Below are positions 27,592-37,847 of a stretch of DNA of 64,000 bases, one piece after another; positions within the stretch are counted from its first letter, which is position 1, and each line of letters begins with the position of its first letter. The notes below the pieces were generated by a model that searched no databases, was not told where the DNA came from, and saw only the letters and a program-made list of their open reading frames with translations. This DNA is from an uncultured Lachnospiraceae bacterium (GTDB lineage Bacteria; Bacillota; Clostridia; Lachnospirales; Lachnospiraceae). The stretch spans positions 19,542 to 83,541 of the forward strand of contig CAMVOY010000002.1 in NCBI GenBank assembly GCA_947169235.1, read 5' to 3'. Made by a program: the position numbers and the translations under genes.

Positions 27592-30477
27592 ATGTGGGAA
27601 AGTATATGGCAGGGCCTCCGATCTATAGTAAAATCGAGGCTTTTTGTACTGGTAACAACATACATAGTGCTTTTTTCGATAATCATTATCAGGATGTTTA
27701 TCCTGCAGATTATAAGCGGTGAAGAGTACGATAAACAAGCTTCCATAAGAAATACCAAGGTCAGAACGATCAAAAGCGCCAGGGGTGAGATATACGATTG
27801 CAACGGAAAGCTTTTGGCGGGAAATGAGCAAAGCTATGCTGTTACTATTGAGGATACGGGAGAGCTCACCGATAACATTTCTAAAAATGCGATGATCCTC
27901 AAGTGTATCAATCTGATAAAAAAGAATAACGATAAGATCGATCTGACTTTCCCTATCAAGATCACAAAAAAGGGAAAGAAAGTTTTTAATGTTGAAAAGA
28001 ACTCGGAGTTAAGATTTAAACGCGATATTTTCTTTAAAAAAAGTGTAGATGAGCTTTCTGATGAGCAGGAGAATATGACTGCCGAAGAAATTTTTGATTA
28101 TCTGAGAACCACTGATAAACCAAATACAACAAGGTTTTTCTCACCTGAATTAAAGGATGAAAAAACAGGAAAGCTTTTGGAACCGAATTATACTGACGAA
28201 GAGGCTCTTCAGATCATGACGGTTCGTTATGCCATGCTTATGAAGACATATTCAAAATATGAGCCGATCACCATAAGCTCAGGTGTAAATGAGAGAACCG
28301 TAGCTGCCATCAAAGAAAGCTCGGCTGATATGCCCGGTGTTGAGATCGCTACCGATCTTCACAGGGTTTACTATGACAGCGAGTATTTCTCTCATATAAT
28401 AGGCTATACGGGGCTTATTTCCGAGGAGACTCTGGAACAGTATAAATACGCTGATGAAACAAGCGACTATTCCGCTTCGGATCAGATAGGTAAGACTGGA
28501 ATCGAAAAGGAATACGAAAGCATACTTAAGGGTAAAAAGGGACAGGAGACCCTTGTTCTGGATTCATCATCCAGGATCGTTCAACAGAACCGGTCAAAGG
28601 AACCCATATCCGGAAGCGACGTGTACCTGTCCATAGATTCTGAGCTGCAGAAGGCAACCTATCTGCTTGCCGCAAAAGAAGTCTCGGGAATCCTTTTGTC
28701 AAAACTTATTGATTCGAGGTCTCACGGAACAAAAGGTAAAAAAGCTTCAGGAATCCTTGTTTCGATATATGATGTATATGATGCGATCCTTCAAAACAGT
28801 ATCGTTGATGTAAGTCATTTTTCATCAAATAAGGCTACCAGACTTGAAAAAAGTATATATAGCAGATTTTCCGAAGAAAAAGAAAGAGCATTAGAGAGGA
28901 TCAAAAAAGAGCTTTCCTATAACAATAAAAAAGCCATGAACTCTTTGTCAGAGTCCATGAATGAATATATGTTATATATTTACGAGATGCTTGAATCAAA
29001 TCAGGTTCTCTCTGTCAAAAGGTCAGATGCTACTGACAACACTCTTTTGAAGTTTAAAAATGGCAAGATATCGCTCAGTGAGTTTATCGTATATGCCATC
29101 AGAAACAACTGGATAAATCTTGAGTATCTTGATATTGATGCAAACTATTATTCTTCTGAAGAGGTGTTTGATAAGATCTCATCATACATTCTTGATGAGC
29201 TCTCGGATGATTTTACCTTTGATAAAAAGGTTTATCACGTAATGGTAAGCAATGACGAGATCAGCGGAAGAGAGATATGTCTTCTTTTGTTCGATCAGGA
29301 TGTCTTGAAAATGAATACCACTACGTATCAGGAAATCGAAGCAGGGATGACTTCACCTTACTCTTTTATAAAGAGCAAGATCACAAGCATGGAGCTTCCG
29401 GTCGGAGATCTCGGCCTCACACCATGTGCCTGCTCGGTCGTTATAACTGACGTAAAGACCGGTAAGGTATTATCAATGGTATCTTATCCGAGCTATGACA
29501 ACAATAAGTTTGCCAATTCTGTTGATGCAAACTATTACAATAAAGTGGTTACCAGTTCTGCGTTTCCTCTGATGAACAGGGCTACACAGCAGAAGACTGC
29601 TCCGGGATCGACTTTCAAGATGGTCACCGCGACATCAGTACTTGAGGAAGGTTTTATCGATCCATATACAAGAGTTAAGGATACGGTCACATTCGACAAG
29701 ATCAATCCTCCGTGGCCGAAATGCTGGTCAAGTGTAGGACATGGAACAATAAATGTCACTCAAGCCATTCAGCATTCATGTAACTACTTTTTCTACGAAA
29801 TGGGTTACCTTTTAGGTAACGGGCATGAGAATATAGTTGATAACGAAAAGGGACTATCCAGACTTCGCAAATACGCTGCGATGTATGGACTGACGCAGAA
29901 GTCCGGAGTAGAGGTTCCGGAGGCTGAGCCGACGTTTTCCGATGTCGATGTTGTCAGATCATCGATCGGTCAGGCATCGAACTCGTATACACCGTCTCAG
30001 CTTTCAAGATATGTTACAACATTAGCTAATGGCGGAACCTGTTATGACCTTACTCTGGTTGACAAGATAAAAGATGTGTTTGAAGATAACGCCAGAAAGA
30101 ATAAGGCAAAGGTAAAGGATGAGCTTTCGATCACTCCGTCAACTCTTAATGCCATAAGGACCGGTATGAGAAGAGTTGTGGATTCGGGAAGTATCACATC
30201 ACTTTTTGATAAACTGCCTGTACATGTTGCAGGAAAAACAGGTACTGCTCAGATCACCAATAATGAGCCTAATCACGCTTTGTTTGTAAGCTTTGCTCCG
30301 TATGAGAATCCTGAGATCTCAGTTACGGTTCAGATACCTAACGGATTTACATCAGGTAATGCGGCTGAGCTTGCATCAAATATTTACAAGTATTATTATG
30401 ATAAGTCATCAAGAGCAGACCTTCTCAAGAAAAAGGTTACACTTCCTGCTCTGTCTACGGATGTTGTCATGGACTGA
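27592..30477 (+). CDS. mrdA: Penicillin-binding protein 2 (elongasome transpeptidase) with large insertion
   Basis: The 961-residue protein is much longer than usual PBP2 (about 600-720). It has an N-terminal membrane segment (about 17-40), a dimerisation/pedestal domain, and a transpeptidase domain with Ser673-X-X-Lys676 (APGSTFKM), SCN in QHSCNYFF near 729, and Lys882-Thr-Gly (AGKTGTAQ). About 240 extra residues, rich in Lys, Ser and Glu, lie between LSIDSELQKATYLLAAKE and LGLTPCACSVVITDVKTG, splitting the usual junction just before the catalytic domain. It cross-links peptidoglycan with the glycosyltransferase RodA encoded next. Confidence 0.94.
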   Translation: MWESIWQGLRSIVKSRLFVLVTTYIVLFSIIIIRMFILQIISGEEYDKQASIRNTKVRTIKSARGEIYDCNGKLLAGNEQSYAVTIEDTGELTDNISKNAMILKCINLIKKNNDKIDLTFPIKITKKGKKVFNVEKNSELRFKRDIFFKKSVDELSDEQENMTAEEIFDYLRTTDKPNTTRFFSPELKDEKTGKLLEPNYTDEEALQIMTVRYAMLMKTYSKYEPITISSGVNERTVAAIKESSADMPGVEIATDLHRVYYDSEYFSHIIGYTGLISEETLEQYKYADETSDYSASDQIGKTGIEKEYESILKGKKGQETLVLDSSSRIVQQNRSKEPISGSDVYLSIDSELQKATYLLAAKEVSGILLSKLIDSRSHGTKGKKASGILVSIYDVYDAILQNSIVDVSHFSSNKATRLEKSIYSRFSEEKERALERIKKELSYNNKKAMNSLSESMNEYMLYIYEMLESNQVLSVKRSDATDNTLLKFKNGKISLSEFIVYAIRNNWINLEYLDIDANYYSSEEVFDKISSYILDELSDDFTFDKKVYHVMVSNDEISGREICLLLFDQDVLKMNTTTYQEIEAGMTSPYSFIKSKITSMELPVGDLGLTPCACSVVITDVKTGKVLSMVSYPSYDNNKFANSVDANYYNKVVTSSAFPLMNRATQQKTAPGSTFKMVTATSVLEEGFIDPYTRVKDTVTFDKINPPWPKCWSSVGHGTINVTQAIQHSCNYFFYEMGYLLGNGHENIVDNEKGLSRLRKYAAMYGLTQKSGVEVPEAEPTFSDVDVVRSSIGQASNSYTPSQLSRYVTTLANGGTCYDLTLVDKIKDVFEDNARKNKAKVKDELSITPSTLNAIRTGMRRVVDSGSITSLFDKLPVHVAGKTGTAQITNNEPNHALFVSFAPYENPEISVTVQIPNGFTSGNAAELASNIYKYYYDKSSRADLLKKKVTLPALSTDVVMD

Positions 30478-30507
30478 TCCGTATATATCAAAAACGGAGG
30501 GTGCACT

Positions 30508-31665
30508 ATGAATCTGCGGATTTTTCAATGGTTATCATTGAAACGATATACGTGGAAAAACTACGATTTTTCATTGATCGGAGTTGTATTAGTGTTGTCC
30601 ATTATTTCCACTTTTATCATATCTCGAGTGACAAACAACTTTTCCATGGGGAAGCAGATGTTCGGTCTGGTCCTTGGATTTATAGTGATGCTTATTACAT
30701 CAATAATTGACTACCATTCGTTATGTAAATATGTTATTCTGTTTTATGCAGTTTCAACACTCATGGTTATTGCGACTAAGTTTTCACCGATCGGTACGGA
30801 TCTTTCCACAAACTCGTACAGATGGCTGGATCTGGGGTTGTATTATTTCCAGCCTTCCGAGGTGTTAAAAGTTGTCATGATACTCACTCTGGCTGCTTTA
30901 TTTAACAGATATGAGGAGAATGAAGACCGAAATATCAAAAGCTGGAAGGTTTTCTTTTTGGCATGTATCGTGACATTTTTCCCGACGTTTTTCGTGTTGA
31001 TACAGTCAGATCTGAGCTCAAGTATGGTCATAATCGTTGTGTTGGTCATGATGCTTATAAGTTCAGGTATCGGCGCACGTATTCTGGGGCCTGTTGCTGC
31101 GATAGTTATTCCCGTGACCGTCGGGTTCTTTTGGTATATAACCACACCGGGCGACAAGCTGTTTTTGAACCAGTATCAGGTTGAACGTATAGTCGGATTT
31201 CTGCACCCGGAGGAAGAGGCACTGGGTACGATGTTTCAGCAGAATAATGCCGTGGTATCCATAGCTTCCGGAAAGCTTTACGGAAAACTTATGGTCGATG
31301 CTGATTCAACAGTCAGAAATTATAACACTGTCAGCGTCAGAGATTCTGATTTTGTATGGACACCGATAAGTGAGGAATTCGGTTTTATCGGATGTATGAT
31401 AATACTTGCACTTTTATCTGTCATCATCATCAAATCTTTCCTTGCCGCAAAACATGCGAGAGATTATATGGGTATGATGATCGCTATCGGAATAGGAACG
31501 ATGTTTACCATTCAGGTATTCTTTAATATCGGAGTCAATACATCGATACTTCCGAATACGGGTCTGCCGCTACCGTTTCTAAGCAGCGGTGTTTCATCTT
31601 TGTTAAGTTCGATGATCGCGGTTGGTCTATTGATCAATATCGGGATACAACCGTCTCGTCGATAA
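30508..31665 (+). CDS. rodA: Peptidoglycan glycosyltransferase RodA (SEDS family)
   Basis: The 385-residue polytopic protein has about ten membrane segments. It shows SEDS signatures NSYRWLDLGLYYFQPSEVLKV, VQSDLSSSMVIIVV and the C-terminal NTGLPLPFLSSGVSS. RodA polymerises lipid II with PBP2 as cognate transpeptidase. An ACGGAGG site precedes the ATG, and the gene belongs to the mre operon. Confidence 0.95.
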   Translation: MNLRIFQWLSLKRYTWKNYDFSLIGVVLVLSIISTFIISRVTNNFSMGKQMFGLVLGFIVMLITSIIDYHSLCKYVILFYAVSTLMVIATKFSPIGTDLSTNSYRWLDLGLYYFQPSEVLKVVMILTLAALFNRYEENEDRNIKSWKVFFLACIVTFFPTFFVLIQSDLSSSMVIIVVLVMMLISSGIGARILGPVAAIVIPVTVGFFWYITTPGDKLFLNQYQVERIVGFLHPEEEALGTMFQQNNAVVSIASGKLYGKLMVDADSTVRNYNTVSVRDSDFVWTPISEEFGFIGCMIILALLSVIIIKSFLAAKHARDYMGMMIAIGIGTMFTIQVFFNIGVNTSILPNTGLPLPFLSSGVSSLLSSMIAVGLLINIGIQPSRR

Positions 31666-31686
31666 ATAAAGGGGGAAAAAGGATAT

Positions 31687-32085
31687 ATGAATATCGGTTT
31701 GATCGCGCATGATTCTAAAAAGATACTCATGCAAAACTTTTGTATTGCTTATCATGGGATATTAAGCAAGCACAAAATCTTCGCCACAGGTACGACCGGA
31801 AGGCTAATAGAAGAGGTTACAAATCTCTCTGTTCACAAGTTTTTGGCAGGACATCTTGGTGGCGAAAAACAGCTCGGAGCGCAGATTGAAGGTAACGAGA
31901 TCGATCTTGTGATCTTTTTACGTGATCCTCTGACTCCGAAGTCACATGAACCTGATGTAAGTAATATGTTTCAGCTGTGTGATGTTCATAACATCCCACT
32001 TGCTACGAATGTAGCTACAGCAGAACTGCTTATTAAAGCTCTGGAACGAGGTGATCTTGATTGGAGAGAGCTGGTAAGAATGTAG
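31687..32085 (+). CDS. mgsA: Methylglyoxal synthase
   Basis: The 132-residue protein matches Mgs[22 protein letters not shown] (phosphate binding), [25 protein letters not shown] with the catalytic Asp, and [15 protein letters not shown]. It converts dihydroxyacetone phosphate to methylglyoxal when phosphate is scarce. Placement at the end of a cell-shape operon is seen in other Clostridia and may reflect growth-rate coupling. Confidence 0.95.
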   Translation: MNIGLIAHDSKKILMQNFCIAYHGILSKHKIFATGTTGRLIEEVTNLSVHKFLAGHLGGEKQLGAQIEGNEIDLVIFLRDPLTPKSHEPDVSNMFQLCDVHNIPLATNVATAELLIKALERGDLDWRELVRM

Positions 32086-33455
32086 AGGAACATAACGTTG
32101 TAAAAATGCGACGCCGTCAGACACCCGGTATCGCATTTTTCCTGACGCTTTTGATCCTGTTATATCTTATCATACTCGCATGGAACTATTTTACAAAAAG
32201 CCATGTATCCATTTACGAGGTCAATACTTCCGAAATCTCAGATGACTCTCCTTTATTTGCTTACGTAGTAAGAGAAGAGGAGGTCGTGACCACTGATGAC
32301 GCCGGTTATATAAACTATTATATTTCCGAAGGATCCAGAGTAGGCAAAGGAAACATTGTCTATACTCTGGATGATAATGATTCCCTGCGTGAAATGCTCG
32401 GCAGTATCAGAAATGATAATGCTGCAGTTACAGAGATTTCTCCCATCAGAGAACAGATTGATTCCTTTAACAACAGCTTTAGTCTGTCAAACTATCAGGA
32501 TGCATCCAATTTCCATTTTTCCATCAACAATATAATACTCGAACATAGCCGCGGTAATCTCTACAAGACCATGAAAAAGCAGATAAAGGCCTCAGGAGCG
32601 GACACTCAGTATCGTAAGTATAAAGCGCCAAAATGTGGTGTTATTTCCTACTATACGGACGGATATGAGGATGTAAGAAGTTCAAAAGTAACACCTGAAC
32701 TTATAAAATCCAACGGGTCCATCGAGAGAAAACAGGTCGCTTCCACAGGTCATGTAATGTCAGGAGAAGCTGCATATAAGCTTGTTACTTCGAATGACTG
32801 GTCATTGGTGACAGAACTTGATGACAGCTATTATCAGGCGCTTAAGGATGAAGATTCTGTTCGTATAACCATCCTTCGTGACGGAGTTTCTTTTAATGCA
32901 TCGATAAGACATTTCGAGCGAAACGGAAAGCACCTCTGCGAGCTTAGTACATCGAGATATATGGAAAGATATATCAATGACAGATTTCTCAGGATCGAGT
33001 TTAATCTTCGACACGCCAAGGGATTAAAGATCCCGAACAGCTCAATCCTTAAGAAAGAATACTATGAAGTCCCACAGGATTTCATCACTGTAAATAACGG
33101 TAAACAAACCATCGTAAAACAGGTGACTGACCCCGATAAAGGTACCTCGGTTGAGAATATAGATATCACGTCAAGCTTTACCGACGAGGATAAAACATAT
33201 ATCAGAGATTCCCGACTGACTGCCGGAGATACCATCATGTCCGGCGCCGGAGGACTCTTTACTCTAAACAAAAAAATGGACCGGGAGGGTGTTTATTCCG
33301 TCAATGAGGGCTTCTGCAGGTTCCGTCCGGTAAACGTATTATACCAGAATAAAGAGTATTCGATCATCGCTAATGATACGAAAGACGGCCTGAAATCATT
33401 CGATCATATTGTCGTTGATCCATCAGAACTGACGGACAATGATTTTATTGATTAA
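32061..33455 (+). CDS. HlyD-like single-pass membrane protein
   Basis: The ORF starts at TTG 32061, which has GAGGTGATC six bases upstream inside mgsA. The first ATG is 32106 ([12 protein letters not shown]), with only a distant GAGG. Either is possible, giving 464 or 449 residues. One membrane segment (about 25-43 of the long form) is followed by a large extracellular region with a biotinyl-lipoyl-like strand pattern ([25 protein letters not shown]) and a C-terminal barrel-like part, as in HlyD adaptors. No transporter partner is encoded nearby. A gene of this type next to yggS-sepF recurs in Clostridia, suggesting an envelope or division role; this is inference. Confidence 0.7.
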   Translation: MERAGKNVEEHNVVKMRRRQTPGIAFFLTLLILLYLIILAWNYFTKSHVSIYEVNTSEISDDSPLFAYVVREEEVVTTDDAGYINYYISEGSRVGKGNIVYTLDDNDSLREMLGSIRNDNAAVTEISPIREQIDSFNNSFSLSNYQDASNFHFSINNIILEHSRGNLYKTMKKQIKASGADTQYRKYKAPKCGVISYYTDGYEDVRSSKVTPELIKSNGSIERKQVASTGHVMSGEAAYKLVTSNDWSLVTELDDSYYQALKDEDSVRITILRDGVSFNASIRHFERNGKHLCELSTSRYMERYINDRFLRIEFNLRHAKGLKIPNSSILKKEYYEVPQDFITVNNGKQTIVKQVTDPDKGTSVENIDITSSFTDEDKTYIRDSRLTAGDTIMSGAGGLFTLNKKMDREGVYSVNEGFCRFRPVNVLYQNKEYSIIANDTKDGLKSFDHIVVDPSELTDNDFID

Positions 33456-33474
33456 TCTGTGCCAAACTAAACGA

Positions 33475-33612
33475 GCGTGATGAAAAATGTGTATCACTGT
33501 TCGGGATGTGTCTTGTACGTCGTTGCGTAGCGTGCGTTTTATGCACGCATGCAACGTGACGTACAAGAAAAAAGCGCAAGCGTGCCCGAACAGATACACG
33601 CTTTCATCACGC
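33475..33612 (+). repeat. Nested-palindrome element, copy 2 (apical subtype B)
   Basis: The outer arms GCGTGATGAAAAATGTGTATCACTGTTCGGG and CCCGAACAGATACACGCTTTCATCACGC are complementary apart from small bulges. The middle stem is TTGTACGTC..GTTGC with GCAAC..GACGTACAA, and the apical stem is GCGTGC/GCACGC. The 3' strand carries AAGAAAAAAGCGCAAGCGTG, a GC-GCAA-GC GNRA-type mini-hairpin. It lies between the HlyD-like gene and yggS and ends 24 bases before the yggS ATG. Confidence 0.85.
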
Positions 33613-33636
33613 GACGTATAGAGAAAGGAGTAACGA

Positions 33637-34335
33637 ATGTCAGTTACAGAAAATCTGGAAGAGGTTGAACGAAGAATATGTGCAGCATGTGAGCGCGCGG
33701 GACGTGACAGGAGCGAAGTTACGCTTATTGCAGTAAGCAAGACTAAACCTATCGAAATGATCGAAGAAGCCGTAGATGCCGGTATTCGTATTTTCGGTGA
33801 GAATAAAGTTCAGGAACTCGTGCAGAAGCATGATGAGATGGAAGATGGTCTGGAATGGCATATGATCGGCCATCTGCAAACAAATAAAGTAAAAATGCTC
33901 CCTGGTCGCACAAAGATGATCCACAGTGTTGATTCTTTACATTTGGCCGAGGAGATTGACAAACAATATGCCAAACATGGTGAGATCGCTCATGTTTTGA
34001 TCGAGGTTAACATGGCCGGAGAGGAGAGCAAGTTCGGACTCGCACCACAAGATGTGGAGTCATTTTTGGACGAAATCGCAAAATTTGCCAATATTTATGT
34101 CCATGGACTGATGACAATTGCCCCATTTGTGGAAGATGCGAATGAAAATCGGAAGATTTTTGCAGATTTAAAGAAATTACTTATTGACATGAGAAGGAAA
34201 AACAACGATAATATAGATATGAGAGAATTGTCCATGGGGATGACCGGTGACTATGAAGTAGCAATAGAAGAGGGGGCTACTTTTGTAAGAGTTGGAACCG
34301 GTATCTTTGGGGCGAGAAACTATCAGAAAGGATGA
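33637..34335 (+). CDS. yggS: PLP homeostasis protein YggS/YlmE (PLPBP)
   Basis: The 232-residue alanine-racemase-fold protein binds PLP through the Lys of LIAVSKTKPIEMIEEAVDAG. It also has FGENKVQELVQKH, WHMIGHLQTNKVK and the C-terminal SMGMTGDYEVAIEEGATFVRVG. It is thought to buffer PLP and amino-acid pools and has no firm enzyme activity. GAAAGGAG precedes the ATG. The yggS-sepF-divIVA order is typical of the Gram-positive division cluster. Confidence 0.95.
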   Translation: MSVTENLEEVERRICAACERAGRDRSEVTLIAVSKTKPIEMIEEAVDAGIRIFGENKVQELVQKHDEMEDGLEWHMIGHLQTNKVKMLPGRTKMIHSVDSLHLAEEIDKQYAKHGEIAHVLIEVNMAGEESKFGLAPQDVESFLDEIAKFANIYVHGLMTIAPFVEDANENRKIFADLKKLLIDMRRKNNDNIDMRELSMGMTGDYEVAIEEGATFVRVGTGIFGARNYQKG

Positions 34336-34341
34336 AGTTAG

Positions 34342-34860
34342 ATGGCTTTAAAATCAGTTTTGGATTTCTTCAAGATCGGAGAAGACGAAGACGACGATTA
34401 CGAAGATGATTACTATGAGAATGAAGAGGCTGCGGCACCCGTAGAAAGAGAGCCCAAGAAGAGAGCTTTTACTTCTCAGACACGTGAAGAAACAGTTGAC
34501 GAGGAATCGACAAAGAGGCCGTCATTCCTCAGCTCTAAACAGAAGGTGGTGGCTATGAAACCAGCAATGCAGGTAAATATCATCTCTCCAAGTTCATTTG
34601 AGGATTCTCAGGAAATCTGTAACAAGCTTTTATCCGGAAGACCGGTAGTAGTTAACCTTGAGGGCTTTGATCCGGATGATGCACAGCGTATTATGGATTT
34701 CATTTCAGGTTGTATCTATGCGATAAACGGAAAATACAATCAGATCGCCAAGTATATATTTATCTTTTCGCCGGAAAACGTGGATATCAACAGCGATTCT
34801 TTGTCAATCAATGACAATAATACCGTATCCATGATGCCTACCATCGAGAAAGAGTTCTAG
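34342..34860 (+). CDS. sepF: Cell division protein SepF
   Basis: The 172-residue protein has a short N-terminal amphipathic helix (ALKSVLDFFKIG) for membrane binding, an acidic Asp/Glu/Tyr linker and the C-terminal SepF domain (about 85-170; RPVVVNLEGFDPDDAQRIMD). SepF tethers and bundles FtsZ. It begins 6 bases after yggS and 12 bases before divIVA. Confidence 0.95.
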   Translation: MALKSVLDFFKIGEDEDDDYEDDYYENEEAAAPVEREPKKRAFTSQTREETVDEESTKRPSFLSSKQKVVAMKPAMQVNIISPSSFEDSQEICNKLLSGRPVVVNLEGFDPDDAQRIMDFISGCIYAINGKYNQIAKYIFIFSPENVDINSDSLSINDNNTVSMMPTIEKEF

Positions 34861-34872
34861 GAGGAGTGAGCG

Positions 34873-36384
34873 ATGCTGTCGCCATTAGAATTAGAGAATA
34901 AACGTATTCTGACAAACAAGCGTAAGTATGATCGTTATGAGATGGACGAATACCTTGATATGGTGTTCGAGAATTATAAAGAGCTTTTTAATGAATACGA
35001 AGAACAGAAAAAACAGATAAAAACTCTCAGCGAGGGGATTCAGTATTATCGTTCTATAGAGTCCACCATGCAGAAGGCTTTGCTTCTGGCGGAGAAGACA
35101 TCAAAAGAGACCAAAGATGCTGCCATTCTCAAAGCTGAAGCTATCGAGAAGGATGCCACTAATAAAGCAACCAGGATTCTCGGTACAGCTGAGCAGGAGT
35201 ATACACGTATTCGTGAAAAATGTATCGAACTGGTAACTCAGTTTAATAATTACAAAGCACAGCTTCAGATCGCAGCAAATGAACAGCTTAAACTGATCAC
35301 AAGTACCACGTTTGATATTGAGACTCCGGAGATTGACAAACAGGACGATGTTAAAGCGTCAGGCCTTGAGTCTGTAGATGCTGCACCTGTTGAACAGCCT
35401 GTTGAGCAGCCTGTTGTTTCACCCGTTGAGCCGGTACCTCCGGTAGAATCTTTTGTTTCAGCTGATGTAAATACAGCTCAGCCGGAATCATTTGTGCAGC
35501 AGGCAGCTGATGTTACGCCTGTTGAGCCTGTAGAGACAGCTGCGTCTGTCGATATGGTAGCGCCTGTTGAGACGGCAAAAGCTGTACAGCCGGCAGAGAC
35601 AGTTTCACCTGTTGAGCCTGATTTTCAGCACGTAGAGACAGCTGCACCTGTTGAACCTGTTGTTAAAAGCGTTGAGGCAGCTTCACCTATAGAGCCTGTA
35701 GTTCAGTCCGTAAAGACTGCTACGCCTGTTGAGCCGGCCTTTAATCAGGCATCTGACTCGTCAGTTCCTGTTCATCAGGAACCGGTATTTGAGCATGTAA
35801 CAGCAGATAACGCTGCGGCCAATAATGCGCCTATGATAACCGAAGAGCGCCCGAAATCGAATGTATATTCGTACTCTGCAACAGGAAACACCAATCCTTT
35901 ACCGAAGCTTTCGGAGGAACAGATCGCAGGTACGAGTGCTATGGCTGTAGAGCAGCCGCAGGAGCAGGATGTTTCTTCTCAGTTTGAGATGTATACAGAG
36001 GCACCTGTTGAGTCTGCCAAGCCTGAACCTGTATCTGAAAAGACAATGGTGCTTCCGGATGTAAAGAATGTTGACAGAGATTCATTACGAGTTTCAAAAA
36101 CCTACTCTGAAGAAGAGCAGCTTCAGATACTTTCTGCCGAGACTATCAATCTCGGTGATTCAATAAAAGCTGTCAAAGAAAAGGAAATGCTTGAGGTTCC
36201 GAAAAAAGAAGAGAGTGAAAAGATCGTTTTGGAGCCGGGTGTAACTGAGACGCCTGTTTCAGGACAGCCCAAAACCGGTCTTGATACCATACTTCAGAGT
36301 ATGACCATAGGTAAAAAGAAAAAAGCGAACGGAGATGGTGCCGAGGATCCATTTGAGTTTCTTGGCAGCGTAGATGATTTCTGA
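34873..36384 (+). CDS. divIVA: DivIVA-family protein with long PVEP-repeat linker
   Basis: The 503-residue protein starts with a DivIVA domain (LSPLELENKRILTNKRKYDR, then a coiled coil to about 155) that binds curved membrane and recruits partners. Residues about 165-330 form a low-complexity linker with many copies of (A/S/T)PVEP and QSV/VETA. The last 150 residues are charged and end in DPFEFLGSVDDF. DivIVA is usually about 160-230 residues, so the tail is a large addition and a likely docking arm. The stop overlaps the lspA start (TGATG). Confidence 0.9.
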   Translation: MLSPLELENKRILTNKRKYDRYEMDEYLDMVFENYKELFNEYEEQKKQIKTLSEGIQYYRSIESTMQKALLLAEKTSKETKDAAILKAEAIEKDATNKATRILGTAEQEYTRIREKCIELVTQFNNYKAQLQIAANEQLKLITSTTFDIETPEIDKQDDVKASGLESVDAAPVEQPVEQPVVSPVEPVPPVESFVSADVNTAQPESFVQQAADVTPVEPVETAASVDMVAPVETAKAVQPAETVSPVEPDFQHVETAAPVEPVVKSVEAASPIEPVVQSVKTATPVEPAFNQASDSSVPVHQEPVFEHVTADNAAANNAPMITEERPKSNVYSYSATGNTNPLPKLSEEQIAGTSAMAVEQPQEQDVSSQFEMYTEAPVESAKPEPVSEKTMVLPDVKNVDRDSLRVSKTYSEEEQLQILSAETINLGDSIKAVKEKEMLEVPKKEESEKIVLEPGVTETPVSGQPKTGLDTILQSMTIGKKKKANGDGAEDPFEFLGSVDDF

Positions 36385-36893
36385 TGAATGAAAAACGCTT
36401 TCCATTGATGAAGATACATGTAGTCTTTTCGGCTGTCTTCATTATTGCATTAGTACTTGATCGTATAACGAAAATCTGGGCGTCGTCCCATCTTATATCC
36501 GAGGATGTAAGTGTATGGGATGGCGTTCTTAAGTTTCATTATCTGGAAAATCAGGGGGCAGCCTGGGGTCTTTTTCAAAATGCCTTCTGGCTTTTTTATA
36601 TTATTACGGCAGTTGCCGTAGTTGTCATGGCGATCATCTATGCAAGGATACCATTTACCAAAAGATACCATTTTCTAAGATTTCTTTTAGTTATGCTTTG
36701 TGCCGGCGCGGTTGGCAATTTTATCGATCGTGCATGTTATCATTATGTCGTTGATTTTATCTGCGTTGAGTTTATCAATTTCCCGGTGTTTAATGTTGCG
36801 GATATTTATGTGACGGTATCTGTGTTTTTGATTGTAATTGCCCTGTTTTTCAAATACAGCAAGGATGATGATCTATGGAAAAAGAAAGCGTAG
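36384..36893 (+). CDS. lspA: Lipoprotein signal peptidase LspA
   Basis: The 169-residue protein has four membrane segments. Its family motifs are LDRITKIWA, YLENQGAAWG, and the two catalytic aspartates in GAVGNFIDR and VFNVADIYV. It cleaves prolipoproteins after lipid attachment. It overlaps the following pseudouridine synthase gene by 19 bases, as commonly found. Confidence 0.96.
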   Translation: MNEKRFPLMKIHVVFSAVFIIALVLDRITKIWASSHLISEDVSVWDGVLKFHYLENQGAAWGLFQNAFWLFYIITAVAVVVMAIIYARIPFTKRYHFLRFLLVMLCAGAVGNFIDRACYHYVVDFICVEFINFPVFNVADIYVTVSVFLIVIALFFKYSKDDDLWKKKA

Positions 36894-37828
36894 CTTGTGA
36901 TCAGGTTATACAGCTTTTCGTCAGTCGAGGCGATGATGATCTTCGTCTCGATATTTTTTTGACGGAACAGACAGAATACTCCAGATCATTTATTCAAAAG
37001 CTGATCAAACAGGAGAGTATCACCATTGATGATGCGCCTGCAAAAAAATCAGGTCAGACCATACATGCCGGATCCGTCATCAAGCTTTATGTTCCACCAG
37101 TAAGAGAGCTGAATGTCGAAGCGGAGGAAATGGATCTTGACATCGTATACGAGGATGAGGATGTGATCCTTATCAATAAACCCAAAGGAATGGTTGTCCA
37201 TCCGGCACCGGGACATGAGTCTCATACACTCGTAAACGGACTGATGTACCACTGCAGGAATCAGCTGTCAAATATAAACGGGATACTTCGCCCGGGGATA
37301 GTTCACAGGATCGATATGGATACGACCGGAATAATCATCGCATGTAAAAATGACACGGCACATCAATGCCTGGCAAAACAGTTTGCGGATCACAGCATTA
37401 CCAGACGTTATCAGGCGATAGTGTATAACAATTTTAAAGAAGATGATGGTACGATAGATAAGCCTCTTGCCAGAGATCCGAAAGACAGAAAACGCATGGC
37501 GGTCGTATCAGCGGATAAAGGTCGCAGGGCAGTAACTCATTATCATGTATTGGATCATTTGAACAACAGGTTCAATCATATAGAATGTAGACTTGAGACA
37601 GGCAGAACTCACCAGATCAGAGTTCATATGGCATCAATAAGACATCCCTTACTTGGTGATGAAGTATACGGTCCCAAACCCGAATCAGCCTTTTCATCGC
37701 TTGAAGGACAGGTTCTTCACGCAGGAATACTGGGATTTGTCCATCCCCGGACGGGTCAATATATGGAGTTTGAATCAGAGTTGCCGCAATATTTTGTGTC
37801 TTTGTTAGAACGCCTTAAAAATAATTAA
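36875..37828 (+). CDS. rluD: RluA/RluD-family rRNA pseudouridine synthase
   Basis: The 317-residue protein has an N-terminal S4 RNA-binding domain (LRLDIFLTEQTEYSRSFIQK) and a catalytic domain with the Asp motif GIVHRIDMDTTGIIIA and LETGRTHQIRVHMASIRHPL. It isomerises uridines in 23S rRNA; RluD modifies the helix 69 region. The exact target is inferred from family and from its position behind lspA. Confidence 0.9.
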   Translation: MEKESVACDQVIQLFVSRGDDDLRLDIFLTEQTEYSRSFIQKLIKQESITIDDAPAKKSGQTIHAGSVIKLYVPPVRELNVEAEEMDLDIVYEDEDVILINKPKGMVVHPAPGHESHTLVNGLMYHCRNQLSNINGILRPGIVHRIDMDTTGIIIACKNDTAHQCLAKQFADHSITRRYQAIVYNNFKEDDGTIDKPLARDPKDRKRMAVVSADKGRRAVTHYHVLDHLNNRFNHIECRLETGRTHQIRVHMASIRHPLLGDEVYGPKPESAFSSLEGQVLHAGILGFVHPRTGQYMEFESELPQYFVSLLERLKNN

Positions 37829-37847
37829 AAAACACGAAAAAAACCTC

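Noticed and set aside
32061-32105. TTG start of the HlyD-like protein as certain
   Set aside because: GAGGTGATC is well placed but also encodes mgsA residues; the ATG at 32106 remains possible, so the start is flagged as uncertain.
33475-33612. CRISPR-like repeat array
   Set aside because: The elements are single palindromes tens of kilobases apart, without regular spacers or cas genes.
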